This document shows, in pieces, positions 26,111 through 35,843 of a stretch of 64,000 bases of DNA. The stretch is from Paenibacillus cellulosilyticus (GTDB taxonomy: Bacteria > Bacillota > Bacilli > Paenibacillales > Paenibacillaceae): assembly GCF_003182255.1 (NCBI RefSeq), contig NZ_QGTQ01000018.1, positions 1 to 64,000 of the forward strand, in the 5' to 3' direction. Below the pieces are notes generated by a model. The model saw nothing but the letters and a program-made list of their open reading frames with translations. It was not told the origin of the DNA and did not search any database. A program made the translations under genes and the position numbers. Every line of letters starts with the position of its first letter. The stretch's first letter is position 1.

Positions 26111-26149
26111 ATAGGTCAAAGCCAGGCCACGCCTGACTTTGACCTATCT
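26111..26149 (-). promoter_or_regulatory. Stable hairpin in the dnaK-dnaJ gap
   Basis: Arms of 18 bases (26111-26128 and 26132-26149) pair with one mismatch around a 3-base loop. There is no T-run after the stem on the minus strand, so it is probably not a full terminator. It is more likely a 3' stabiliser of the dnaK message or a partial stop that lowers dnaJ expression. Confidence 0.65.
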
Positions 26150-26195
26150 TCTGCGTTCGCAAACGGTCGATTCTTAAACCTCGATCGAGGTTATC

Positions 26196-28034
26196 TTATT
26201 TCTTGTCGTCGACAACTTCGTAATCAGCGTCTACAACGTTATCTTTAGAAGGACCTGCATCGCCAGCCGCACCTTCTGGTGCTTCTTGGCCTGCTTGTGC
26301 GCCAGCTTGCTCATACAGCTTCACGGACAGCGCTTGAACAACTTGCGTCAGCTCTTCAACTGCAGCGTTAATTTGCTCCAGATCTTCGCCTTCAACCGCT
26401 TTTTTCACTTTTTCTTTCGCTTCTTCGGCTTTTGCGATTTCGCCTGCATCGACTTTATCGCCAAGATCCTTGATCGTTTTGTCTACGGAGTAAACGAGCT
26501 GGTCTGCATTGTTCTTCGCTTCGACGAGGTCGCGGCGCTTCTTGTCTTCCTCAGCATGCAGCTCAGCGTCTTTCATCATACGTTCAACTTCATCATCGCT
26601 CAAACCGCTCGAGGAAGTGATCGTAATTTTTTGGCTCTTACCCGTACCTTTGTCGAGAGCCGATACGTTAACGATACCGTTGGCATCGATATCAAACGTA
26701 ACTTCGATTTGCGGTACGCCACGTGGAGCAAGTGGAATGTCGCCGAGCGTGAAGCGGCCAAGCGTCTTGTTGCCAGCAGCCATTTGGCGCTCGCCTTGCA
26801 GAACGTGAATTTCAACGCTAGGCTGGCTGTCTGCATATGTCGAGAATACCTGCGATTTGCTCGTAGGAATCGTTGTATTGCGGTCGATCATTTTCGTGAA
26901 TACGCCGCCTGCCGTCTCGATACCGAGCGACAACGGAGTAACGTCGAGAAGAACGACGTCTTTAACGTCACCAGTCAGTACGCCTGCTTGAACCGCTGCG
27001 CCGAGTGCTACGACTTCGTCTGGGTTTACGCCTTTGTGAGGCTCTTTGCCGATCAGCTTCTTGATTGCTTCTTGAACGGCTGGAATACGCGTCGAACCGC
27101 CGACGAGTACAACTTTATCAATGCCAGCAGACGTCAGGCCTGCATCGCTAAGTGCTTGGCGCGTAGGAGCCAGCGTACGCTCAACGAGATTAGCAGAAAT
27201 CTCTTCGAATTTTGCACGAGTCAGGTTAAGCTCCAAGTGCTGTGGAACGCCGTCAACCATCGTGATGAACGGAAGCGAAATCGTCGTCGTCAGAACGCCG
27301 GACAGTTCTTTTTTCGCTTTCTCAGCTGCATCTTTCAGACGTTGTACAGCACCTTTGTCTTTGGACAGGTCTGTGCCATGCTCTTTGCGGAATTCCGCTA
27401 CGAGGTAATCGATGATGACTTGGTCGAAGTCGTCGCCGCCGAGCTTGTTGTCGCCGCTCGTTGCTTTAACTTCGAAGAAGCCGTCGCCGAGCTCAAGGAT
27501 CGATACGTCGAACGTACCGCCGCCAAGGTCGTATACGAGGATCGTTTGATCTTCTGTTTTCTCAAGGCCGTATGCAAGTGCTGCAGCCGTTGGCTCGTTC
27601 ACGATACGGAGAACTTCGAGACCTGCGATTTTACCAGCGTCCTTCGTTGCTTGACGTTGGCTATCATTGAAGTAAGCAGGAACCGTAATAACGGCTTGCG
27701 TTACCGATTGGCCGAGGTATGCTTCAGCATCAGCTTTCAGCTTCTGCAAAATGATTGCCGAAATTTCTTGCGCTGTATATTCTTTGCCTTCAATTACTTC
27801 TTTATGGCTCGTGCCCATATGGCGCTTGATCGACATGATCGTACGGTCTGGGTTCGTGATTGCTTGACGTTTAGCTGTTTCGCCGACGATACGCTCGCCG
27901 TCTTTCTTAAAGCCGACGACCGATGGCGTCGTGCGGTTGCCTTCTGGGTTCGGGATAACGACGGCTTCGCCGCCCTCCATAACTGCTACGCAGGAGTTTG
28001 TAGTACCAAGGTCAATACCAATTACTTTACTCAT
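26196..28034 (-). CDS. dnaK: Chaperone DnaK (Hsp70)
   Basis: The 612-residue protein has the Hsp70 signatures [17 protein letters not shown] at the N-terminus, [17 protein letters not shown], and [20 protein letters not shown], a substrate-binding beta domain ([20 protein letters not shown]) and a helical lid ending in the usual acidic tail. It folds proteins with DnaJ and GrpE. AGGAGG precedes the ATG. Its length and the lack of the proteobacterial lid insertion fit the Bacillota form. Confidence 0.98.
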   Translation of the reverse strand: MSKVIGIDLGTTNSCVAVMEGGEAVVIPNPEGNRTTPSVVGFKKDGERIVGETAKRQAITNPDRTIMSIKRHMGTSHKEVIEGKEYTAQEISAIILQKLKADAEAYLGQSVTQAVITVPAYFNDSQRQATKDAGKIAGLEVLRIVNEPTAAALAYGLEKTEDQTILVYDLGGGTFDVSILELGDGFFEVKATSGDNKLGGDDFDQVIIDYLVAEFRKEHGTDLSKDKGAVQRLKDAAEKAKKELSGVLTTTISLPFITMVDGVPQHLELNLTRAKFEEISANLVERTLAPTRQALSDAGLTSAGIDKVVLVGGSTRIPAVQEAIKKLIGKEPHKGVNPDEVVALGAAVQAGVLTGDVKDVVLLDVTPLSLGIETAGGVFTKMIDRNTTIPTSKSQVFSTYADSQPSVEIHVLQGERQMAAGNKTLGRFTLGDIPLAPRGVPQIEVTFDIDANGIVNVSALDKGTGKSQKITITSSSGLSDDEVERMMKDAELHAEEDKKRRDLVEAKNNADQLVYSVDKTIKDLGDKVDAGEIAKAEEAKEKVKKAVEGEDLEQINAAVEELTQVVQALSVKLYEQAGAQAGQEAPEGAAGDAGPSKDNVVDADYEVVDDKK

Positions 28035-28100
28035 CGTAATAGCCTCCTCATTGTTCTTATCGATATATTCAAGCTTATAGTCGCAGATGACAATTAAGCA

Positions 28101-28682
28101 TTAGCCGCTTACTTTCACCATGGCTGGACGAAGAACTTTATCTTTGAGCATATAGCCCTTCTGCAGCTCTTCAAGGACGATGCCCTCTTCGTGATCAGCA
28201 GATTGCTCTTGCATAACAGCTTGGTGATATTCAGGGTTGAATGGTTCGCCAACCGACTCCATCGGCTTCAAGCCTTCTTGCTCGAGTACTTGGTTGAATT
28301 GACGCGATACCATATCGACGCCTTTGGACAATGCCTCGAAATCATTGTTTTGCTTCGCAGCAGTAACTGCACGTTCAAAGTTGTCGACGACCGGCAGAAG
28401 TTGTGTAATTAGCTTCATTGTTGCATATTGTGCAAGCTCTTCGCGTTCCTTCGCCGTACGACGACGGAAGTTGTCGAAGTCCGCTTGAGCTCTTAAGTAT
28501 CGTTGCTGGTGCTCTTCTACCTGACGTTCGAGCTCAGCGATGCGAGCATCGCTAGTCGATTGTGCCGCCTGCTCTTCGCCAGCTTGTTCAGAAGTTGTTT
28601 CATTCGTATGTGCTTGCTGTTCTTCGTTATCGATGTTCGTCACCGTTGGTTGATCCTCCATCGTTTGATCGTTCGCACTCAT
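28101..28682 (-). CDS. grpE: Nucleotide exchange factor GrpE
   Basis: The 193-residue protein has an acidic disordered head, a long coiled coil (ARIAELERQVEEHQQRYLRA) and the DnaK-binding beta domain (FNPEYHQAVMQEQSADHEEG, GYMLKDKVLRPAMVKV). The start is fixed by AAGGAGGTGAG upstream of the ATG at 28682. A longer in-frame opening would read through part of the tandem repeat upstream and is rejected. Confidence 0.97.
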   Translation of the reverse strand: MSANDQTMEDQPTVTNIDNEEQQAHTNETTSEQAGEEQAAQSTSDARIAELERQVEEHQQRYLRAQADFDNFRRRTAKEREELAQYATMKLITQLLPVVDNFERAVTAAKQNNDFEALSKGVDMVSRQFNQVLEQEGLKPMESVGEPFNPEYHQAVMQEQSADHEEGIVLEELQKGYMLKDKVLRPAMVKVSG

Positions 28683-28698
28683 CTTGCTCACCTCCTTA

Positions 28699-28831
28699 AA
28701 GCAATTTGCTTCTTCTTCGATACTGCTTCCTGTAAGCAAATTGCTTACTTCGTAAGCGTACACTTAGCAATTTGCTTCTTCTTCGATACTGCTACATTTA
28801 GGAAAATTGCTTGCTTCGTAAGCATACGCTT
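28699..28831. repeat. Tandem pair of the 66-67-bp repeat (copies 3 and 4) between hrcA and grpE
   Basis: Units at 28699-28765 and 28766-28831 are the same element as at 24702-24835, in the same orientation, with AGCAATTTGCTTCTTCTTCGA, GTAAGCAAATTGCTTAC (in unit 3) and GCTTCGTAAGC in common (first motif over 20 bases: AGCAATTTGCTTCTTCTTCG). The pair lies inside the heat-shock operon, directly before the grpE ribosome binding site. Confidence 0.88.
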
Positions 28832-28897
28832 AATTTGCCCGTCTCGGACAAATCGATATACAGCTGACTGACTCGCGCCGGATCAGTAACTAGGTCA

Positions 28898-29926
28898 TTA
28901 ATACCAGCGGGATAACAATGCCGCCATATCCCTCGACACAACATCCAGCAATCCGATAACCTTCGCATAATCCATACGCGTAGGACCTAATATACCGATT
29001 GTTCCAAGCGATTGTCCGTTCACAGCATAAGTAGCTGTAATTACACTGCAATCGTTAATAGCTGCATGCTCGTTCTCTGTACCGATTCGCACTTGAATGC
29101 CTGACTGCGTGGGCGACAATATTTTGGACAGCGTTGGTGTCTCATCTAATAGGTCGAGAATCGTCTTCACTTTGTCGACGTCCTTGAACTCCGGCTGCGT
29201 CAACATATTCGTCGCTCCGCCAAGGAACACGCGATGCTCGTGCTCGTCACCCGCAGGAAGCGAATGCTCAAGCATACTCATAACCTGCTCATAATGATCA
29301 ACGTAGCGGCTCAGCTCATCGCCAATCTCCGAATACAGCTTAGACGTTACGCGCATCATCGGAATACCAGTCAGCTTAGCATTCAAGATATTAACCGTCT
29401 TCTCCAGATCTGTAACGCTAACGCCCGGCGGCAGTGGAATCATTCGATTCTCAACATGACCTGTGCTAGTTACAACAATGGCAACAGCTGTCTCAGCGTT
29501 CAGCGGAACGAGCTGAAAATGCTTCAAAGAATGATTGACCGATTCAGGTCCAAGCGCAATCGACGTGTAGCTTGTCATATTCGCCAGAATGTTCGCAGCC
29601 TGTTGCAGGATCTGCTCGCGTTCTGTCATTCGCTCTGCAAAATAAGAACGGAATTTCAGTACATCATCAGGGCTTTCGCCACCAAAATGGACCAAGTGAT
29701 CCACATAATAGCGATAGCCTTTAATCGAAGGGACACGTCCAGCGGACGTATGCGGCTGCTCTAGAAAACCAAGCTCTTCAAGATCCGACATTTCGTTACG
29801 AATCGTTGCCGGGCTAAAGCCAACATCGCTGCGTTTCGAGATGCTGCGGGATCCTACGGGCTCGGCAGAACGTATATAATCGTCTACAATGGCGTTTAAT
29901 ATCATGCGTTGTCGATCCGTTAACAT
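28898..29926 (-). CDS. hrcA: Heat-inducible transcription repressor HrcA
   Basis: The 342-residue protein has an N-terminal winged helix (MLTDRQRMILNAIVDDYI, VGFSPATIRNEMSDLEELGF) and a GAF-like dimerisation domain. HrcA binds CIRCE with help from GroEL and represses the chaperone operons. ATG at 29926 has AGGAGG 9 bases upstream; a further nine codons upstream are open but unsupported. It heads the hrcA-grpE-dnaK-dnaJ operon, with its own operator 55 bases upstream. Confidence 0.97.
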   Translation of the reverse strand: MLTDRQRMILNAIVDDYIRSAEPVGSRSISKRSDVGFSPATIRNEMSDLEELGFLEQPHTSAGRVPSIKGYRYYVDHLVHFGGESPDDVLKFRSYFAERMTEREQILQQAANILANMTSYTSIALGPESVNHSLKHFQLVPLNAETAVAIVVTSTGHVENRMIPLPPGVSVTDLEKTVNILNAKLTGIPMMRVTSKLYSEIGDELSRYVDHYEQVMSMLEHSLPAGDEHEHRVFLGGATNMLTQPEFKDVDKVKTILDLLDETPTLSKILSPTQSGIQVRIGTENEHAAINDCSVITATYAVNGQSLGTIGILGPTRMDYAKVIGLLDVVSRDMAALLSRWY

Positions 29927-29980
29927 AACCGAAACCCTCCTCTTGATTTCCAAGCAGTCTGATCGCTGCCCATCCGACCG

Positions 29981-30007
29981 TTAGCACTCAATGTCGTCGA
30001 GTGCTAA
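29981..30007. promoter_or_regulatory. CIRCE operator
   Basis: TTAGCACTC and GAGTGCTAA, separated by exactly 9 bases, form the perfect CIRCE inverted repeat bound by HrcA. It lies between the promoter and hrcA. Confidence 0.97.
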
Positions 30008-30018
30008 TCGTCAATACA

Positions 30019-30048
30019 AAAATACCAAACCAACTTGACGATTGTCAA
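30019..30048 (-). promoter_or_regulatory. SigA-type promoter of the hrcA heat-shock operon
   Basis: Minus-strand TTGACA (30043-30048) and TATTTT (30019-30024) with an 18-base spacer lie just upstream of CIRCE. The -35 is directly next to the stop codon of the GNAT gene. Confidence 0.75.
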
Positions 30049-30049
30049 G

Positions 30050-30520
30050 TCAGTTCAGTACTTTGAGTACAGCTATTTCGTCGCAATTGTGCTGCTTAGG
30101 ACAGTTCACACAATCAGCCCATACTTTTTCCGGGAAAATCTCTTTATCAACGACCGTAAACCCGTTCTTCACAAAGAAATTGTCTGCATAGGTGAGCGCC
30201 ATTACTCTCGTGAGTCCCTGTTCACGCGCCATCTCCATCAGCTTATCGACGATCTTGCTTCCGATACCAAGCCCTTTGTAGCCTTCCGTCATTCCAAGTG
30301 AACGAATTTCTACGAGATCCTTACCGAGCTGACACAACGAGCCGCAGCCGACAACCTCATCGTCTACCTCTGCTATAACGAAGGACCCGATCGCTCTAGC
30401 GAGCGCTTCGCGGCTTCGCGGCAGCATAATTCCTTTCTCTGCGTAGCCTTGGATCAAATGGTAAAGTACGTCAACATCCTCTGCAGCCGCCGGTCTGCAA
30501 ACTACCACTGCTTGCTTCAC
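30050..30520 (-). CDS. GNAT-family N-acetyltransferase
   Basis: The 156-residue protein is a single GNAT domain. The acetyl-CoA-binding loop is EGYKGLGIGSKIVDKL at about residue 80. The C-terminus has a cysteine cluster, CVNCPKQHNCDE, characteristic of a subgroup annotated as ArgA-like amino-acid acetyltransferases. The real substrate is unknown. A GTG start with GGGGGGA upstream is used. It lies between hemW and hrcA in the same direction. Confidence 0.85.
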   Translation of the reverse strand: MKQAVVVCRPAAAEDVDVLYHLIQGYAEKGIMLPRSREALARAIGSFVIAEVDDEVVGCGSLCQLGKDLVEIRSLGMTEGYKGLGIGSKIVDKLMEMAREQGLTRVMALTYADNFFVKNGFTVVDKEIFPEKVWADCVNCPKQHNCDEIAVLKVLN

Positions 30521-30613
30521 GTTCGTCCCCCCGTTTCGTTGTTATCCTGAACAATATGAATAAATATACATCGAAACGAATGAATGTTCAATAGCAAAAT
30601 TATTGTCCAATCC

Positions 30614-31786
30614 TTATTTTGCAGGGAGCGGAAGCACACCTATAAATGCGCCGAAAACCTCATTGCCAAGCGGGATTCCCTTATCGGTCAGTCGGTAGCC
30701 TCCATTGCTCGGAATCGCCTCTAGAAGCCCGTCTCGCACGAGACGCTCCAGCTGCTCGCCGAATACATCTTCCATTGTATGGCCCGGAAACTGACGACCG
30801 AATGCATCAGCGTTGACGCCTTGCAGGAGCCGCAGTCCGACCATCATGAAATCTTCCATCGCTTCAGCATCGGAGATCTGATTCGTATCTAGGCGCGGCA
30901 GACGTACGTTTGCCGCATCGATATAAGGCTGAACGCCTTTAATGTTTAAGTGGCGTTCGCCAAGCGCATAGCCATGTGCGCCTGCGCCAAGTCCATAGTA
31001 AGGCTCATTGCGCCAATAAGTGGAGTTGTGACGGCTCTCCTTGCCTGGCAATGCGAAGTTGCTGATCTCGTAATGCTTGTAGCCAGCTGCATTCAACTTA
31101 TTCATTACGACCATGAACATTGCAAGTTCTTCATCCTCTGTCGGCAGCGGGAGCTCGTTGCGCTCGTACAGCTTATGGAATAACGTATTCTCCTCAACCT
31201 TCAGGCTGTATAGTGAGTAGTGAGTGAGGTCAAGCTGGAGTGCCTTATCTACGCTGTCAGACAGCTGCTCGACTGTCTGCTTCGGCAATCCGAACATCAA
31301 GTCGATAGACAAGTTCGTGAAGCCGGCCTTCTTCGCATTCTCGATGCTGCGGTAGACGTCATCGGTATTATGGATACGTCCAATCCGCTCCAGCAGTCCA
31401 TTATCGAACGACTGCACGCCGAAGCTGATTCGGTTAACGCCGCCTTCGAACATCGCGGTAAGCTTATCGAGGTCAGTCGTACCTGGGTTCGCCTCCATGG
31501 AGAATTCCACGTTTGGAGACAATGGAAAGTGGCGATGAACGGACTCCAAAAATCGTTTCATTTGTGGAGGCGTCAGAACTGTCGGTGTACCGCCGCCGAC
31601 GAATACGGTATCGATCGACTCGGGAGGAAGCGCTGCGACTGTCTGCTTCATCTCGGATTCGAGCGCATCGAGGTACGCATCGACGGGCTGCCCCTTCAAT
31701 ACGAAGGAGTTGAAATCGCAATAATGACATTTGTTCGTACAAAACGGGATATGAATGTAAAGCGCTCTTGGCGCGCTCATAAGCAT
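30614..31786 (-). CDS. hemW: Heme chaperone HemW (radical SAM)
   Basis: The 390-residue protein has the cluster motif CTNKCHYCDF after YIHIPF, then VFVGGGTPTVL and SMEANPGTTD. The pattern with this spacing marks HemW rather than the true coproporphyrinogen oxidase HemN. HemW binds heme and delivers it to respiratory enzymes. The first ATG is kept because GGAGG lies 11 bases before it. The lepA-hemW order matches Bacillus. Confidence 0.93.
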   Translation of the reverse strand: MLMSAPRALYIHIPFCTNKCHYCDFNSFVLKGQPVDAYLDALESEMKQTVAALPPESIDTVFVGGGTPTVLTPPQMKRFLESVHRHFPLSPNVEFSMEANPGTTDLDKLTAMFEGGVNRISFGVQSFDNGLLERIGRIHNTDDVYRSIENAKKAGFTNLSIDLMFGLPKQTVEQLSDSVDKALQLDLTHYSLYSLKVEENTLFHKLYERNELPLPTEDEELAMFMVVMNKLNAAGYKHYEISNFALPGKESRHNSTYWRNEPYYGLGAGAHGYALGERHLNIKGVQPYIDAANVRLPRLDTNQISDAEAMEDFMMVGLRLLQGVNADAFGRQFPGHTMEDVFGEQLERLVRDGLLEAIPSNGGYRLTDKGIPLGNEVFGAFIGVLPLPAK

Positions 31787-31849
31787 TGGGCGTTCGCCCT
31801 CCTTGTTGGACCTGCTTTGCTACAGGCTGTTGCCTGTATGGCCCTCTAA

Positions 31850-31962
31850 TGAGAAAACCTCTATCGAGGCCATTCGAAGATGAGCGACCGCGTTTAGAGG
31901 TAGGTTTTATCGCCAATAAGAATTTGTTCTTTCGAGAGACTTGAAAACGAATAAATTCTTAT
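31850..31962. other. Two imperfect/perfect hairpins in the lepA-hemW gap
   Basis: ATAAGAATTT (31916-31925) and AAATTCTTAT (31953-31962) form a perfect 10-pair stem. Upstream of it AAAACCTCTA and TAGAGGTAGGTTTT can pair imperfectly. The phrase ATGAGAAAACCTCTATCG near 31850 recurs with one change near 32010. No gene is visible; the role is unknown. Confidence 0.5.
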
Positions 31963-31970
31963 GTGGTAAG

Positions 31971-32003
31971 TGAAAAGACAGGAAGAGCGGCGCTCTCCCT
32001 GTC
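31971..32003 (-). terminator. Intrinsic terminator of lepA
   Basis: GACAGG and AGAGC pair with GCTCT and CCTGTC around a 3-base loop. On the minus strand the stem is followed by TTTTC. It lies about 45 bases past the lepA stop codon. Confidence 0.75.
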
Positions 32004-32046
32004 CGTACGATGAGAAAACATCTATCGCAGCTTGTCGCAGCCAGAC

Positions 32047-33864
32047 TTAGTCCTCGTCGATCTTCAGTACCGCCATGAATGCTTCCTGCGGCACTTCGAC
32101 ACTGCCGACCTGCTTCATCCGCTTCTTGCCTTCCTTCTGCTTCTCGAGCAGCTTACGCTTACGGCTTATGTCACCGCCGTAGCACTTCGCGAGTACGTTC
32201 TTCCGCATCGCTTTAACGGTCTCACGCGCGATAACCTTCGTACCGATCGATGCTTGGATCGGAACCTCGAACATCTGGCGAGGGATCAGCTCACGCATCT
32301 TCTCGCAAATAATCCGGCCGCGGTTATATGCGCGCTCGCGGTGTACGATGATGGACAAGGCATCGACTTGCTCACCGTTAAGCATGATATCCATCTTCAC
32401 CAGGCTCGATTGACGATAGCCTAGCATTTCGTAATCGAATGATGCATAGCCCTTCGTACGCGACTTCAATTGATCGAAGAAGTCATAGACAATCTCGGAC
32501 AATGGCATCTCGTACGTAAGCGTAACACGATTCGTATCGAGATATTCCATGTTCACATACTCGCCGCGTTTGCCTTGGCACAGCTCCATAATCGTACCGA
32601 CATAATCATTCGGAACAATAATTGCAGCTTTCACATAAGGCTCTTCGACATAATCGATCTTGCCAACTTCCGGGTAGTTCGACGGGTTATCGATACGCAG
32701 CACTTCGCCATTCGTCAGCGTAACGTGATACACAACGCTCGGTGCCGTCGTAATAAGCGGAATGTTGAATTCGCGCTCAATCCGTTCCTGAATAACTTCC
32801 ATGTGCAGCAAGCCGAGGAAGCCGCATCGGAAACCAAAGCCGAGCGCTGTCGACGTTTCTGGCTCATATTGGAGCGAGGAATCGTTCAGCTCCAGCTTCT
32901 CAAGCGCTTCGCGAAGGTCGTTGTAGTCCTGCGATTCGATCGGATACAGACCGCAGAATACCATCGGGTTGATCTTACGATACCCTGGCAGAGGTTCTGG
33001 TGCTGGACGCTTAGATTCCGTAATCGTATCGCCGACACGTGTATCCTTCACGTTCTTGATACCCGCAACGACGAAGCCTACATCGCCGACTGCCAGTTCA
33101 TCGACTGCGGACATGCGAGGCTTGAATGCCCCTACCTCGATAACTTCGAACTCTGCGCCAGTTGCCATGAACCGGATCTTCTTGCCTGCCTTGATGCTGC
33201 CGTCCATGACGCGAACGTAAACGATAACGCCTTTGTACGGGTCATAGTGAGAATCGAAGATAAGTGCCTTAAGCGGCTGGTCTGGATCGCCTGTTGGTGC
33301 TGGCACCTTCTGTACGACCTGTTCCAGAATCTCGCGAATACCGATACCTGCTTTTGCGGATGCAAGAACGGCATCGCTAGCGTCGAGACCGATCACATCC
33401 TCGATCTCCTGTTTAACCTTCTCTGGCTCTGCGCTTGGAAGGTCGATCTTGTTAATGACCGGCAAAATTTCAAGGTTGCTGTCGAGCGCCAAGTATACGT
33501 TCGCCAGCGTCTGTGCCTCGATCCCTTGTGCCGCGTCAACCACGAGCAGCGCGCCTTCGCAGGCCGCCATGCTTCGCGATACTTCGTACGTGAAGTCGAC
33601 GTGCCCAGGCGTGTCGATCAGGTTGAGAATGTATTCCTCGCCGTTATCGGCTTTATAACCGAGTCGAACAGCCTGCAGCTTAATCGTAATGCCGCGTTCC
33701 CGCTCTAGATCCATCTGGTCAAGCACCTGCTCTTGCATTTCACGCGTCGAGAGTGCTCCTGTGTATTCCAATATGCGATCCGCCAAAGTCGACTTACCGT
33801 GGTCGATATGGGCGATAATGGAAAAGTTTCTGATTTTCTTCTGTCGTTCGCGAACGTCCGCCAT
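32047..33864 (-). CDS. lepA: Elongation factor 4 (LepA)
   Basis: The 605-residue translational GTPase has G1 [25 protein letters not shown]3 DTPGHVDF, G4 NKIDLPSA and the LepA-specific C-terminal domain. It acts on stalled or back-translocated ribosomes. The ATG at 33864 has GGGGG 6 bases upstream; the open frame begins five codons earlier at a GTG that overlaps this site. Confidence 0.97.
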   Translation of the reverse strand: MADVRERQKKIRNFSIIAHIDHGKSTLADRILEYTGALSTREMQEQVLDQMDLERERGITIKLQAVRLGYKADNGEEYILNLIDTPGHVDFTYEVSRSMAACEGALLVVDAAQGIEAQTLANVYLALDSNLEILPVINKIDLPSAEPEKVKQEIEDVIGLDASDAVLASAKAGIGIREILEQVVQKVPAPTGDPDQPLKALIFDSHYDPYKGVIVYVRVMDGSIKAGKKIRFMATGAEFEVIEVGAFKPRMSAVDELAVGDVGFVVAGIKNVKDTRVGDTITESKRPAPEPLPGYRKINPMVFCGLYPIESQDYNDLREALEKLELNDSSLQYEPETSTALGFGFRCGFLGLLHMEVIQERIEREFNIPLITTAPSVVYHVTLTNGEVLRIDNPSNYPEVGKIDYVEEPYVKAAIIVPNDYVGTIMELCQGKRGEYVNMEYLDTNRVTLTYEMPLSEIVYDFFDQLKSRTKGYASFDYEMLGYRQSSLVKMDIMLNGEQVDALSIIVHRERAYNRGRIICEKMRELIPRQMFEVPIQASIGTKVIARETVKAMRKNVLAKCYGGDISRKRKLLEKQKEGKKRMKQVGSVEVPQEAFMAVLKIDED

Positions 33865-33904
33865 GCGTAACCCCCACACTGTCTAAGTGCTAACTATCCC
33901 ATTA

Positions 33905-33933
33905 ATTATAGCAGTATTGAGGCCAAGCGGCAA
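33905..33933 (-). promoter_or_regulatory. SigA-type promoter of lepA
   Basis: Minus-strand TTGCCG (33928-33933), 17 bases, then TATAAT (33905-33910) preceded by TG (extended -10). It lies 41 bases before the lepA start. Confidence 0.75.
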
Positions 33934-33989
33934 CGGATGGTCGTACAGCAGCCAAATGTACCGGCCGTGCACGCCATCCGCAGCTGTCA

Positions 33990-34409
33990 TTAATCCATAA
34001 TTCCGTCGAACACGGAGACGAACCATTTGATGCCTCCGCTTGATACGGACTGCAATACACCTGCTGCACCGTCTGCAAGCTTGTTCACAGTCGGCTCACT
34101 CGTGTCGTACGGCACGCCTGGCAGTCTTTCGTTGCCTGCGTAAGCATTGTGAAATGTTCCGTTGTCATTCGAGGCACTCGTGTTATCGTTATTACCTCTT
34201 GTTGAAGCATTGGGCTCATACTGCTCAACTGTCGACGCCGTTTCTGTCGTCAATTGATTGCTGCTGCTATTGACAGCAGGCGGCTGAACGTCCGCTCCTA
34301 CAGGGCCATAGACGTTGCGAATGCCGTTATCCGCCGAATCGAGTCCGTATACGATTAACAGAGCGATTGCGCCACCTGCGAGCGCCCATTTCCATCCGTC
34401 TCGCTTCAT
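33990..34409 (-). CDS. YqxA-like membrane-anchored protein
   Basis: The 139-residue protein has a short basic head, one membrane helix at about residues 8-22 (WALAGGAIALLIVYGL) and then a Ser/Asn/Thr-rich region predicted to be outside and disordered. Sequence identity alone is not decisive, but the position between spoIIP and lepA is that of yqxA (DUF3679) in Bacillus, and the NGIRNVYG segment after the helix fits. A role in sporulation is possible by position only. Confidence 0.6.
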   Translation of the reverse strand: MKRDGWKWALAGGAIALLIVYGLDSADNGIRNVYGPVGADVQPPAVNSSSNQLTTETASTVEQYEPNASTRGNNDNTSASNDNGTFHNAYAGNERLPGVPYDTSEPTVNKLADGAAGVLQSVSSGGIKWFVSVFDGIMD

Positions 34410-34432
34410 CTTCGACTTACCTTCCTTCTATA

Positions 34433-35758
34433 TCAGCTTTCCTTCGGAGCGGTTACTTTCTTCGCATCGCCCCAATAGAGATCGGCAATAATTTCTGCCA
34501 GTGCATCTGCGGTGCGATATGATTCTTCGAGGGTATTGTCTACGCCGCCAATTTCGATCAATACACTGCCATTGGACAGCGACTGATTGTATTCCCCGTT
34601 GCCTTCCTTCGACGTCTTGCCCCAGACACCGCGCGAAATTCCTGGGTATTTCGCTTCCAGCGCCTTATGAATGTTCGTTGCAAGCTTCTCGTTCTGGCGC
34701 CAATTCGGATTTTCCTGACCGATGATAAAATAAACTTGTGCATAATCTTTGCCATTGATCGTCGTTGTTGTATATTTGCGTTTCTGCGAATCGCGATGAA
34801 TATCGAAAATGTATTTGAGATCTTTGTTAGTCGCCAGCGCCTCTTGGACAATAGTCCGCGAATATTTGTAGGAGAGCGCCCATTTATAATTTTTGATTTT
34901 CGTTGGATAGTCGTAATCAGAATCTGATGCACCTAGCCCAAGCTCTTCAAGCTTTGATGCCAAACGTTTGCCGACCAGCGTAATATTTTGCTTCGAAGAC
35001 GTCGGATCATTGCTCTCTCCGCCAACAACCGGGAACCAAGATTCGCGATTATGAGAATGATAGATGAATACTAGCTTGTCATCAGTCGACTTGGCAGGAG
35101 GATTGGTGTCATCAGCAGGTGGTGTCTGCGTCTTATCCGCACCACCCGGTGCAGCTGTATCATGAGTCGTCGTATCTGGCGTGTCGTCCGTTTCATCTGG
35201 AACAGGATCGTGGGGATCTACTGTAGATGCTCCTGTACCGCTTGTACCATTATTACTTGTATTACCTGTGCTGTTCGTTGAACCCGACGGCGTATTATCT
35301 GGAATCGGCGGATGATCCTCCGGGCCAACTGCTGTTTCATTGCCCGATCCTTTGCGGATGAGGAACGGCTCGTCCGATGATAGTCCTGGCATCTCTCTTG
35401 CGAGCAAGCTTTGCGGATTATTGGGATTGATATCGGTTACGAGCTGCAGCAGGAATGCACTTACTTGCTTAGTCGACAGCACGCTGTCACTGGCATGGTC
35501 ATGGTCTGACTTGAATGCCGGCACTTCCATTTCTAGCATATCCGAGAACATCGCCCCCGAAACATTCGCTGCAAAACCTTTCATCGTCGAGCCAGGCGAT
35601 GCCGCTGTACTTTGATGAACGATATCTCCTAGTCCGATTGCAATAAAAAACGCCATTGAGCTAATTGACATGATGGCGAATGTACGCCCCGTCACAAGAA
35701 GTGCCCTCCATTTGCGGCTTCCCCTACTCCAGTTGAACGTTACGATCATTCGTTTCAT
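34433..35758 (-). CDS. spoIIP: Stage II sporulation protein P
   Basis: SpoIIP is the amidase/endopeptidase of the DMP complex that thins septal peptidoglycan and drives engulfment. The 441-residue protein has one membrane helix near residue 35, a Pro/Thr/Asp-rich linker at about 150-230, and the catalytic domain with KLVFIYHSHNRESWFPV, FDIHRDSQ and VLIEIGGVDNTLEE. The ATG at 35758 has GGAGG 10 bases upstream; earlier in-frame codons lack a site. The linker is longer than in Bacillus. Confidence 0.94.
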   Translation of the reverse strand: MKRMIVTFNWSRGSRKWRALLVTGRTFAIMSISSMAFFIAIGLGDIVHQSTAASPGSTMKGFAANVSGAMFSDMLEMEVPAFKSDHDHASDSVLSTKQVSAFLLQLVTDINPNNPQSLLAREMPGLSSDEPFLIRKGSGNETAVGPEDHPPIPDNTPSGSTNSTGNTSNNGTSGTGASTVDPHDPVPDETDDTPDTTTHDTAAPGGADKTQTPPADDTNPPAKSTDDKLVFIYHSHNRESWFPVVGGESNDPTSSKQNITLVGKRLASKLEELGLGASDSDYDYPTKIKNYKWALSYKYSRTIVQEALATNKDLKYIFDIHRDSQKRKYTTTTINGKDYAQVYFIIGQENPNWRQNEKLATNIHKALEAKYPGISRGVWGKTSKEGNGEYNQSLSNGSVLIEIGGVDNTLEESYRTADALAEIIADLYWGDAKKVTAPKES

Positions 35759-35843
35759 TGCCGCCCATCCTCCCTGTCCTATCTTTCTTCCGGCCCTCAA
35801 CTGTTACTAGCCTATGAGAATGAGAGAGATGATAGAACACATA

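Noticed and set aside
26286-28097. A 603-codon open frame opposite dnaK, and similar long antisense frames opposite lacZ, leuS, lepA, the rRNA methyltransferase and the sugar-binding protein
   Set aside because: The reverse complement of codon-biased genes gives long stop-free frames. These have no ribosome binding sites or domains and are rich in Arg/Leu/Cys in a way typical of shadow translation.
28683-28763. N-terminal extension of GrpE into the tandem repeat
   Set aside because: The AAGGAGG site fits the ATG at 28682, and the extension has no family similarity.
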